The notes below the pieces were generated by a model, which ran no database searches, was not told the origin of the DNA, and saw only the letters and a list, made by a program, of their open reading frames with translations. Position numbers and translations under genes: made by a program. Below, piece after piece: positions 1-7,100 of a DNA stretch of 17,041 bases; position 1 is the first letter of the stretch; the number at the start of each line of letters is the position of its first letter. The DNA is from an uncultured Lachnospiraceae bacterium (GTDB lineage Bacteria; Bacillota; Clostridia; Lachnospirales; Lachnospiraceae): NCBI GenBank assembly GCA_946566415.1, contig CAMNWW010000019.1, positions 1 through 17,041 on the forward strand. Direction: 5' to 3'.

Positions 1-115
1 AAAATGAGAAATACACACTTTAGGACGTGAAATATGTTGAGGAAAACTGAAAAAGTTGGAAAATTTAGAAATGTCCACTGTAGGACGTCGAATATGGCAA
101 GAAAACTGAAAATCA
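1..115. repeat. Two imperfect copies of a 60-bp direct repeat
   Basis: Copy 1 (1-54) and copy 2 (61-113) align at an offset of 60, dropping to 59 after a one-base indel near 41. About 41 of 53 compared positions match. The best conserved blocks are TAGGACGT (21-28, 81-88), AATATG (31-36, 91-96) and GAAAACTGAAAA (42-53, 101-112). Copy 2 also contains GTCC/GGAC arms around a six-base loop (73-86). Read on the minus strand, both copies stay in the frame of the surface protein and give the shared pattern H-I-x-R-P-x-V-x-I-S-x-F. I believe it belongs to an interspersed repeat family of Lachnospiraceae, but that is from memory. What is visible is only the local duplication. Confidence 0.7.
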
Positions 116-3100
116 TTATGATCTGTATTATCATCACTAATCGGTAAATCGTTACTTACATTAAATCCATTAAATAGTTGTTGATCTTTACCAATAGTAG
201 TTCGATTTCCAAAATTGATGTCTCCCCTCTTATCCTTTGCAGCATTATCCATCGGCCAAAAATTATTAGTCCAAATCTTCCACGTAGCAGGATGTTTAAA
301 CACATCCAAATCGCCGATTTGTCCTTTGTTAATTCCGTTTACCGTAGCCATTTTCAAGGTATAAGTATCGCCTGTTCGTCTATAGGTAAGCTCACTGTTA
401 TTATAACTTGTTTTCCCTGCCTTTGCGTTTCCTCCAAAGAGATTATTGATCCCATTGATCCCATCATTGAATACGACATTTTTCATATCCTTCGATATTC
501 CTTTGACCAACTTAAAAGTACATCCTTTATAACTATTCGCCGAGTCCCCAACATTGACGTTAGCATTATCTTTATTTCCGGCATTCAGATAATTTCCTTC
601 TACTTTATCTGGATCTGTCCATCGTAATCGTCCAAAATTTGTACCAGCATTCATATTTCCAAAAGCATACCTTACACCACTACCCGTATAATTGACCTTA
701 CTGTTAATACCGCCTTCCGCCGTATACATTGTCGTTGTAGAACCTCTTGTCTCCACACTACTGCTGATATCGTAGTCATAGAAATTCGCTTCGAACGTAG
801 GATGTGGACTCTCTTCTGTACCCTTCGTCTCCGTTGGATCATATACAAGACGTATGACTGTTTTATAGCTATCAACATTATTGATCAACACATATCTCGG
901 TTCCTTGTTATTTTCACACCTCTCTATATAAGGTATTTTATCCTTATCTGTCACTACGTTGTCAGGATATGCTTCCGCGAGTATAAACGATTCGTCCGGT
1001 GCCCACTCTGAATTCGATCTTCTGTTTGTAAAATGCAAATTCTCGTTATAGTAGTATCGATTCCAATCTGTTTCTGTAGTACTATCCGTCTCCTTCCCTG
1101 GTTTTAATACCCAAACTTCTTTGAGTTCATATCCTTTGTTATCCTGCAATGCGTCGAAATAAAACAAACTCGGGGCTTCATAATACTTAAGACCTTCTCG
1201 GGATTTATATACTTCCTGCAGTTCTGTCTTTGTAACAATTTTCCCATCTGTACCAATTTTGATTTTCTTTAAATTCGGCGTTGTTGCTCCATTCTTAGGT
1301 AGATTTCCTCCTGTTCCGTCTCCATTTTTAGAGGTGTTAATGATATCAAGCAAATCGTCACCCGTTTTATCGGAACCAAACTCCACAACATTCTTCAAGT
1401 ACGCATAATACTGTACACTAAATACTACGTTCGGTGTGCCCGTTCCCCGGACTGCGATCCTGCCGTTTACCGATTCAACCGTTATCCCATCTGCATTTTC
1501 CGGATTACCTGCAAGAGTCATTTTGTCTGCTGAATAAATCTCAGCATCTTTCGTCTGAATATATGCGGTAAATGTGACCTCTGCATCCGACTCATTCGAC
1601 GCTGTCTCTTCTTCCGGCGTATTTTCTGCGTTCAACATACTGCTTACATTCTTCGCCGCCATCCGGCTTGCCTGCGTAACATCTGGAAGTGTCAGTGATG
1701 GAACTTCAAGCTTTTTTTCTATATTATCCGTCGGCTCCTCACTATTTTCTTCTTCGCTCGCCGTCTGAATTCCTGGTTCTGCCAAGTATTCTGCCGCCGT
1801 TTTTGTCGGCCAGATCGTTGCAATAATTTTGCAGTTCGTCAGATCAAGTTCCACGTCCTCATAGTACAGTTTATATTCCATAACGTGGAGCAGGAATTCT
1901 TCACTTTCCGGATCATCTGCCGCCGCAAATTCTGCAAATACCTGATATCCTTCAGTATCTTCCCCCAGCCTTTCTACCTCAAACCGGAAACCATTCTGCT
2001 CAATAACCGTTTTATCCGGTGTATCGCTTACATCTCCTTCGCCGGATGCATTTTCATCTGTTACATCGTTGCCTGCATCACTGGATACATTGCTATCTGT
2101 TTCCTCTGATATATTCTCATCGGATACGGCTTCACCCGTCTCATCAGACCCACCAGACACTTCTCCCTCAGCTCCAAAGTCTTCGTCCCCCGCTGCCGCG
2201 TCAGATTCTCCATCCGCCGAATCTTCTTCACCGTCTGCTGTGCCTGCATCTGCTGTCCCGTCTGTCTCTTCCGGGGCATCTGTTTCATCGTCATTTCCTG
2301 CATCGGCGGTGTTATCTTCATTTCCTCCCGCATCCGCCGCGCTGTCCGCTTTATTTGCGGTCAGCACAGCGTCTCCTTCTATATGAAAGATGATACGAAA
2401 CGCTTCATTTTCATATTGAAAGTCTTCTGCTACGGATACCGTCTCGTTTGGGACTTCATTTTGGTCTTCACTCGGTGTTTCACCCGGTTCTTCCGCGTCC
2501 GGAGCTTCTCCTTCAGTAATTCCTACCTCTGAGAAACTGTCCATCTGAAATGTGGTGCTGTTGTCCGCCGCGTCAGAGCCATCCAGCACTTCTGTCCCTT
2601 CATTTGCGAAATGGATTACCGTGATCGGACTTCCTTCTGTCAGGCCATTCTCATCAAGGAACTGTACCGTAATCTTCACCGCGCTCTTCGGCTCGATCTC
2701 CTCGCCGTCCACATAGAAACCAATGTCAAGGAGCGCTCGCATGACTGCCGTTTCGTCCTGCATCTTTTCCTGGAGCTGTGATTCGCGCTCTGCAAAGTGT
2801 TCTTCGTCCGTATCCGGTGTGATCTGTTTTACGACCAGCTCTGCATTTTCCGGAATCTCGGCGTCTTCGCCGTACGCTACGGTTACTGTGAAGTTCTCGC
2901 CTTCATAGGTCTTCTCGATCATCGGAGCTTCCGTATTCTCCGCATCCGCTTCGCCTTCTGTTCCTTCCGTCTCTTCGACCGGAGTTTCCATCTCTGTCCC
3001 GACAGCCTTATAAGCCGCTTCCATTTCCGTTACCTTCACATATGCGAAGATATGGTTGTCGACGTCATCCAGTTTATATTCATTTTCTTTTACTTCATTA

Positions 3101-4047
3101 TCACAGTTGCCTTCGATGACCTTGATCTCATTCTTCTCTTCATCATACGAAGAAACGATTCCCATCTGGAACGCTGTCTCTTCCTCTTCCTTATCGAAGA
3201 AGATCAGGTCGCCTTCTGCCGGAACGTATCCTTCCGGTGCGGTCAGGTAAGCTGTGCCGTTCTGCTCCTCTGACTTGGTAAACTCTTCATACCATTTCAC
3301 AGTATCCGTCTCTTTCGGGAACATCTGTGATTCTTCGATTCCTGCATAGTACATACAGAAGTTTACGAACGCCGCGTCCCAGTCAACGTATGCGTCTTCT
3401 GCAAACTGTCCGTAGCGGGTATAACCTTTGTGGCTTTCGTCAGCGCCGAGGATATAGTTATTCTCGCTCTCTGTATATCCAAGCTGCATCCGGGCCGCTT
3501 CCGCAAGATCCTGTCCCCAGGCATCCTTCCACTCCACATCCTTGTACTGTTCATCCCACCTTGACGCATCTTCCACGTCCGCGTCCTTGTCGATGTAGCA
3601 CAGTTCCGTATGGGTATGTTCTTCTTTCCCGCATGCGGCAAAGGACTCGTAGCAGGCGTCTGTATGCTGATGCCCTTCGCTTTCTTCCTGTCCGCAGGAA
3701 AGTACGGATTCTTCTGCGTAGCACTCTTCGCTGTGCGTGTGCTCCTCGCCTTCCTCCAGCTCGCAGATCAGTACGGATTCTGTCGTATAACAAGCGTCCG
3801 TGTGATGATGTCCTTCGCTCTCTTCCTGCCCGCAGACCAGAATCTCCTCGTAGCACTCTTCGCTGTGCGTGTGTTCTTCGAGTCCGCATTTCGGCTCCCC
3901 TGTCATGGCAACTCCGGACCGCGCTAAGGCCCAGATGACACTGCCTACTACAACGACTGCGAAAATCGCTGCGATCCTATGATTTCGTCTGCGTTTTTTC
4001 TGCTTACTCCCAAGCTCATTCAAATACTCTCTCAAAAGTTCCTGCAT
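1..4047 (-). CDS. Large CHAP-like/adhesin surface protein, 3' end interrupted or outside window
   Basis: The frame is open from ATG at 4047 to base 1 (1349 codons, no stop). GGAAGGTGAG upstream fixes the start, 12 nt after the signal peptidase stop. Residues 1-24 are charged and cytoplasmic, 25-42 form one hydrophobic segment (signal or anchor), and 54-150 hold five Cys...HxH...CY repeats. Residues about 160-335 resemble a CHAP/NlpC-type amidase, but the usual W-C-A is D-W-D-A (Asp224) and the H-x-G-I-V histidine is missing (QMGIV, Met295), so it is probably inactive. Residues about 355-500 are a beta-rich domain, about 530-680 an acidic Ala/Asp/Glu/Ser/Thr linker, and about 720-1310 look like beta-rich adhesin modules (FGN and TFxLV-type motifs). 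From residue 1313 the sequence is encoded by a 60-bp repeat and no longer looks like the family. It is last of four co-transcribed genes. The role is inferred: an exported adhesin or pilin-like protein. The extracellular type is fairly certain, its ligand unknown. Confidence 0.75.
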   Translation of the reverse strand, partial: MQELLREYLNELGSKQKKRRRNHRIAAIFAVVVVGSVIWALARSGVAMTGEPKCGLEEHTHSEECYEEILVCGQEESEGHHHTDACYTTESVLICELEEGEEHTHSEECYAEESVLSCGQEESEGHQHTDACYESFAACGKEEHTHTELCYIDKDADVEDASRWDEQYKDVEWKDAWGQDLAEAARMQLGYTESENNYILGADESHKGYTRYGQFAEDAYVDWDAAFVNFCMYYAGIEESQMFPKETDTVKWYEEFTKSEEQNGTAYLTAPEGYVPAEGDLIFFDKEEEETAFQMGIVSSYDEEKNEIKVIEGNCDNEVKENEYKLDDVDNHIFAYVKVTEMEAAYKAVGTEMETPVEETEGTEGEADAENTEAPMIEKTYEGENFTVTVAYGEDAEIPENAELVVKQITPDTDEEHFAERESQLQEKMQDETAVMRALLDIGFYVDGEEIEPKSAVKITVQFLDENGLTEGSPITVIHFANEGTEVLDGSDAADNSTTFQMDSFSEVGITEGEAPDAEEPGETPSEDQNEVPNETVSVAEDFQYENEAFRIIFHIEGDAVLTANKADSAADAGGNEDNTADAGNDDETDAPEETDGTADAGTADGEEDSADGESDAAAGDEDFGAEGEVSGGSDETGEAVSDENISEETDSNVSSDAGNDVTDENASGEGDVSDTPDKTVIEQNGFRFEVERLGEDTEGYQVFAEFAAADDPESEEFLLHVMEYKLYYEDVELDLTNCKIIATIWPTKTAAEYLAEPGIQTASEEENSEEPTDNIEKKLEVPSLTLPDVTQASRMAAKNVSSMLNAENTPEEETASNESDAEVTFTAYIQTKDAEIYSADKMTLAGNPENADGITVESVNGRIAVRGTGTPNVVFSVQYYAYLKNVVEFGSDKTGDDLLDIINTSKNGDGTGGNLPKNGATTPNLKKIKIGTDGKIVTKTELQEVYKSREGLKYYEAPSLFYFDALQDNKGYELKEVWVLKPGKETDSTTETDWNRYYYNENLHFTNRRSNSEWAPDESFILAEAYPDNVVTDKDKIPYIERCENNKEPRYVLINNVDSYKTVIRLVYDPTETKGTEESPHPTFEANFYDYDISSSVETRGSTTTMYTAEGGINSKVNYTGSGVRYAFGNMNAGTNFGRLRWTDPDKVEGNYLNAGNKDNANVNVGDSANSYKGCTFKLVKGISKDMKNVVFNDGINGINNLFGGNAKAGKTSYNNSELTYRRTGDTYTLKMATVNGINKGQIGDLDVFKHPATWKIWTNNFWPMDNAAKDKRGDINFGNRTTIGKDQQLFNGFNVSNDLPISDDNTDHNDFQFSCHIRRPTVDISKFSNFFSFPQHISRPKVCISHF
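3597..3890 (-). repeat. Cys/His repeat block in the surface protein
   Basis: Within residues 54-150 there are five units, each with Cys, a variable spacer, His-x-His, three residues, then Cys-Tyr. Examples are CGLEEHTHSEECY, CGQEESEGHHHTDACY and CGKEEHTHTELCY. The DNA is itself duplicated: the HTHSEECY unit recurs after 44 residues (132 bp), followed each time by a CGQEESEGH unit. Such units are common after the N-terminal membrane segment in Firmicutes surface proteins. Metal binding or disulfide bonding is possible but not shown by the sequence. Confidence 0.75.
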
Positions 4048-4059
4048 CTTCTCACCTTC

Positions 4060-4671
4060 CTAGTGCATAATTCCCATGCGGTTCAAAGGCCATGCCCTGA
4101 ATACCACTTTGCCTACGATTTGTTCACTTTGTACACATCCGATTGAAGCGATTCGGCTGTCTACGGATATCGCTCTGTTATCTCCCAGTACGAAGTACAT
4201 TCCTTTGGGTACCTGGTAAGGAAATTCCAGTTCGCATTTTCCAAGGTTCTTTTCGTCCAGGTACGGCTCGTCGATCACTTTTCCGTTTACCGATACGTTG
4301 CCGTCCTGATCAATATCTATATAATCTTCCGGGCCTCCGATGACACGTTTCAGGAGCACCCGTCCTCCATAATAGAAACCTGCGACATCGCCCTTTTCCA
4401 CCTCTTTTGTCTGCCTGAGAATTACAATCTCTCCATCCGCCAAAGTTGGACTCATGCTGTTGCCGTTTACCTGGATCAGCATAAAAAGCCGGGTCGCCAG
4501 AAGTACCACGATTGCGGCTACCACCGCCAGGACTCCCGCAATATTCAGAAGTGTCTTGCGGAAGCTGTGTTTATATTCTTCCCTCGCAAGTTCCATCTGC
4601 AGAAGTTCTATAGGTGGAATTTGGGGTATTTCTTTTTCTTTTTCGTTATCCTTCTCTTTCTCGTTATCCAT
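4060..4671 (-). CDS. lepB: Type I signal peptidase (S26 family), dedicated to the surface-protein operon
   Basis: This 203-aa protein has a very charged cytoplasmic start (D-N-E-K-E-K repeated), one membrane helix (about 41-66), and the S26 catalytic domain outside the membrane. Catalytic Ser72 lies in NGNSMSPTL and the general base Lys108 in VLLKRVIGG. The conserved late box is GDNRAISVDSR at 163-173. Its reaction is removal of signal peptides from exported proteins at the membrane surface. I chose ATG 4671 over GTG 4680 because GGGTG lies six bases before it. The start overlaps the end of the coiled-coil gene by 8 bp, so translation is likely coupled. Because it sits directly before the surface-protein gene, that protein is its likely substrate (inference). 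It could also serve as a general signal peptidase. Confidence 0.92.
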   Translation of the reverse strand: MDNEKEKDNEKEKEIPQIPPIELLQMELAREEYKHSFRKTLLNIAGVLAVVAAIVVLLATRLFMLIQVNGNSMSPTLADGEIVILRQTKEVEKGDVAGFYYGGRVLLKRVIGGPEDYIDIDQDGNVSVNGKVIDEPYLDEKNLGKCELEFPYQVPKGMYFVLGDNRAISVDSRIASIGCVQSEQIVGKVVFRAWPLNRMGIMH

Positions 4672-5254
4672 GAATATCACCCGAAGCTGCCAGCGGCGTG
4701 TCCTCCGCGTCTCTTTCTCGTCCTGTCAGCATATTTCGGTCCGCTGTGCTCCTTGTGCGGGAAGTATTCATAGCGACGAACTGTCTTGATCTTGATGCTG
4801 TGGGCTTTCTCTTGATTCCAGCCCTCCACCCTGTCTCAGAAGGGGCTTTATTTTCCTCGATCCTTGCCTGCGCCTGCCTTGCCGGAAGAGCCTCGCTGAC
4901 CCTTTGGACGTTCATCAAATACTGTTCAGCCGCACGCTGCGCCGCCTCAAATATTCCGTTCAGCCGAAGCGCCGCCTCGGCGATGGAACCGGCCTCTTCT
5001 AATTCGATCAGCTTTGATGCCTTCATCTCTTCGATCGTCCGTTTCAGTTCCGCGATCATGGCGTCCTTCTGATTCAGCCGCTCGTCTTTTACGTCCAGCT
5101 TATGCTTTAGCCGTTCGTAGCCTTCCATCAGCGCGTCATACTCTTTCTTTATTTCATCTGCTTCCTTCTGCAGCCGCTCTGCCTCCCGGCATTCCACGAT
5201 AAGCATCTCAAGAAGTTCCCTGCGTTTTAATTTACGTAATTCTTTATCAGCCAT
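4664..5254 (-). CDS. Coiled-coil protein of surface-protein loci
   Basis: This 196-aa soluble protein has no signal peptide or membrane helix. Residues about 4-82 are a charged heptad-rich coiled coil beginning MADKELRKLKRRELLEML. A conserved-looking small-residue segment follows (EAGSIAEAALRLNGIFE, 87-103). The last 60 residues are basic, Ser/Thr/Arg-rich and probably disordered. Proteins of this type recur beside signal peptidase and pilin-like genes in Lachnospiraceae and are sometimes loosely named Rad50-like because of the coiled coil; I see no ATPase motif. The start follows GAAGGGGTATC and lies 12 nt after the previous stop. The 3' end overlaps the signal peptidase start. A role in scaffolding export of the surface protein is only a guess. 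Confidence 0.8.
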   Translation of the reverse strand: MADKELRKLKRRELLEMLIVECREAERLQKEADEIKKEYDALMEGYERLKHKLDVKDERLNQKDAMIAELKRTIEEMKASKLIELEEAGSIAEAALRLNGIFEAAQRAAEQYLMNVQRVSEALPARQAQARIEENKAPSETGWRAGIKRKPTASRSRQFVAMNTSRTRSTADRNMLTGRERDAEDTPLAASGDIHG

Positions 5255-5266
5255 GATACCCCTTCT

Positions 5267-5743
5267 TTACTCTTCTTCCTCTGGCGAGGCCGCCTGTTCC
5301 AACTTGTCAAGCGTACCGTCTATGATTTTAATTAGTTCCAATGCCGACCGAAAGCAAACGCTTTGGTCTTCTTCCAGATATGTGACTCTCCCTTGCCAAC
5401 TGCTGTGCTGCCTGTGCTGGACCCGAATGACAAAGGTTCCCATATCGCCATGTTGGTTTAATAATTCTTCATCTTTCAAAACTCTTGTCATCCCTTTCTT
5501 TTTCTGGTAGCTATGTGTTTTTCCATATATGTCTCTCTCATCTGTCCCCATATGTGGAAATCCCAGCGCATTGAACAGCTCTTCCGCTCTCTTGATAACA
5601 TCCTCATATCCTTTGAAGGGAATACCCTGTCTGCTGTATCCATGGTACAGAGAACCTTCTATTGTTCCTTGGTCGTTCCTATCAACACATAGGACTATGC
5701 CGTTCGGCGTTCCGATATAATGTCCGCTTCCCGCCATCTGCAT
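5267..5743 (-). CDS. Unassigned 158-aa cytoplasmic protein, first gene of the surface-protein operon
   Basis: I do not recognise a family. The protein is soluble, with no signal peptide or membrane segment. It has a Gly-rich start (GSGHYIGTPNGIVLCVD), a mixed middle with EDVIKRAEELFNALGFP, then a strand-like block FVIRVQHRQHSSWQGRV and a helical Glu-rich end. The phrase about a Trp-Gln-Gly-Arg-Val strand followed by a helix ending in LDKLEQ suggests a small alpha/beta fold. The start at 5743 follows AAAGG with a five-base spacer; a second ATG two codons on is possible. It is 13 nt before the coiled-coil gene. As the promoter-proximal gene of the operon it may be a regulatory or assembly factor, but nothing in the sequence decides this. 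Confidence 0.75.
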   Translation of the reverse strand: MQMAGSGHYIGTPNGIVLCVDRNDQGTIEGSLYHGYSRQGIPFKGYEDVIKRAEELFNALGFPHMGTDERDIYGKTHSYQKKKGMTRVLKDEELLNQHGDMGTFVIRVQHRQHSSWQGRVTYLEEDQSVCFRSALELIKIIDGTLDKLEQAASPEEEE

Positions 5744-5777
5744 CCCAACCTTTCTGCGCTTCTCCGCACCTTGTAAT

Positions 5778-5806
5778 CTTATACTAACAGCCGTCTACTA
5801 TCCCTT
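5778..5806 (-). promoter_or_regulatory. Candidate promoter of the surface-protein operon
   Basis: On the minus strand TTAGTATAAG gives a fair -10 (TATAAG, 5783-5778). Seventeen bases upstream is only AAGGGA (5806-5801), a poor -35. A weak -35 below phased upstream repeats is what an activator-dependent promoter would look like. The assignment is by eye, and another -10/-35 pair cannot be excluded. Confidence 0.35.
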
Positions 5807-5821
5807 CCGCTATCCATTTTC

Positions 5822-5874
5822 AAAAAAATAAATTTTTTTCAAATTTTTCCAGCTGTGCGGTTGAAATTTTTCCA
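5822..5874 (-). promoter_or_regulatory. Helically phased direct repeats, possible SARP operator
   Basis: The plus strand shows AAATTTTTCCA exactly twice (5841-5851 and 5864-5874, offset 23) and a related AAATTTTTTTC directly before (5830-5840, offset 11). Offsets near one and two helical turns put all three on one face of the DNA. SARP-family activators are known to bind direct repeats spaced by 11 or 22 bp. The regulator gene ends 5 bp away and the surface-protein operon begins downstream. The segment also contains an 18-bp A/T palindrome (5822-5839). Operator function is inferred. Confidence 0.45.
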
Positions 5875-5878
5875 TCGA

Positions 5879-7075
5879 CTATGTTTCGCAGATAACGCTG
5901 TTTACGTGATATTCCACTCCGATATGTTTCCCCGCATCCGAGATTTTCTCATCAATACGTTTTTCCACAACTTCACAGTTTTCCCTGGTCGTATTAATAA
6001 GAAGTAGCAGGAACTGTCCCTTGCCATATTGGTTGATGATATCCCCGTGTCTTACAGACCGCTGGATTGCATCGCTTAATTTCCCGGACATTTCTTCCAG
6101 ATGTTTTTCATCCTTCACCGGCCTCCCCCTGCTGTCCACCAAGGTACAGAGCATCAGGTAAATGCTCTGCCCGCTCCGCTCCATGATGCGGCAGAGTATC
6201 TGGTAGATTCCCTGGAAGATGGGATAAGCGCACTGATATCCACCCTGGATATTCTCCGGAGCTTCGCCTAATTTCTTCTGTATCTGATCCAATACCTGCC
6301 AGGAATGCTTCATCTGGCTTCCCAGCTTCTCCATCATATCCATAAGCTTTGCAGAAGGGCTGATCCCCTGCTCTTTCATGTAGTATTCGACTGTATCCGC
6401 ATATAGTCTTGTGGCTTCCTCATACTGCATATTCTCCATCAGCGCCTCCATTACCAGGCACTCCCAGTCGGAAAAGGGAGCTACTTCCATCACGTATCTC
6501 CCGAATTTTTCCATCTGTGTCCAGTCCTGCCGTTTTCTTAATATGGAAGCGGCATGCTCCACACAGGAATTGAACATCCGGCGATAACGCCTCGCCTCCG
6601 CGCTCGCCCATATCACGCCCACATAATCGGCCAGGAATTCTCCTTTATACAAATTGCACGCAGAAAAACACAGAGCCAATTTTTCTGTATCATTCTCGCT
6701 CTCCATTGCCTGTATATATAATTCTTCAAACGCCGCGGCGTCTTCATTTACCGGTATTTTCCCGGTCCAATGGTATATCCCGTCCTTCAGTACAATGTAA
6801 TCTACTTCCGGAAACCCCATGCTCCTAAGCTTTTTCTTCGCCTTATATATAATCGTATGTAATGCCTGGTGGCGGTTCTCTACGTCTCTGTCTCCTAACA
6901 GTATATCCTCCAGACTGTCTCTGCTCACGCCCTTCTTCGCATTATGAAGCAGTACCTGCATCAAGTTCGTAAAATGAGTGTCCCTGCGTCGTCCACTGGT
7001 CAGCGTCCTGCCTTTATAGGACATCTCAAAGCTCCCGAACATACGGACATTGATCACTGCCTGTTCTTCTTGCAT
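5879..7075 (-). CDS. SARP-type transcriptional activator with degenerate GGDEF-like tail
   Basis: This 398-aa protein has no signal peptide. Residues about 7-100 form an OmpR/SARP winged helix (start VRMFGSFEMSYKGR, recognition area NRHQALHTIIYKAKKKLR). Residues about 108-255 are a bacterial transcriptional activator domain (BTAD, TPR-like; AAFEELYIQAM and later MKEQGISPSAKLMDMM). Residues about 285-398 resemble the GGDEF fold: HGDIINQYGKGQFLLLL stands where active enzymes have a Y-G-G-D/E-E-F loop. Here it is Gly351-Lys-Gly-Gln-Phe, so cyclase activity is not expected; ligand sensing or dimerisation is possible. The start at 7075 follows AAGGAAGTG. It lies 25 nt after the HPt-like gene and is probably co-transcribed with it. 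The likely target is the adjacent surface-protein operon (inference from position). Confidence 0.85.
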   Translation of the reverse strand: MQEEQAVINVRMFGSFEMSYKGRTLTSGRRRDTHFTNLMQVLLHNAKKGVSRDSLEDILLGDRDVENRHQALHTIIYKAKKKLRSMGFPEVDYIVLKDGIYHWTGKIPVNEDAAAFEELYIQAMESENDTEKLALCFSACNLYKGEFLADYVGVIWASAEARRYRRMFNSCVEHAASILRKRQDWTQMEKFGRYVMEVAPFSDWECLVMEALMENMQYEEATRLYADTVEYYMKEQGISPSAKLMDMMEKLGSQMKHSWQVLDQIQKKLGEAPENIQGGYQCAYPIFQGIYQILCRIMERSGQSIYLMLCTLVDSRGRPVKDEKHLEEMSGKLSDAIQRSVRHGDIINQYGKGQFLLLLINTTRENCEVVEKRIDEKISDAGKHIGVEYHVNSVICET

Positions 7076-7100
7076 ATGAAATCACTTCCTTTTATACCGC

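Noticed and set aside
1..115. CRISPR array
   Set aside because: There are only two imperfect copies in direct tandem without regular unique spacers, and no cas genes are seen.
2019..2393. Overlapping plus- and minus-strand frames rich in Ser, Leu, His or Pro
   Set aside because: They mirror the acidic Ala/Asp/Glu/Ser linker of the surface protein in other frames.
3327..3938. Arg/Ser-rich 203-aa plus-strand frame
   Set aside because: It is antisense to the Cys/His repeats and CHAP-like domain and owes its length to that repeated sequence.
4672..4680. GTG 4680 as the signal peptidase start
   Set aside because: ATG 4671 has GGGTG at the right distance; the GTG is itself inside that ribosome binding site.
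5822..5839. Terminator of the SARP gene
   Set aside because: The perfect inverted repeat is made only of A and T with a two-base spacer, so the hairpin would be too weak; a terminator for this gene was not found.
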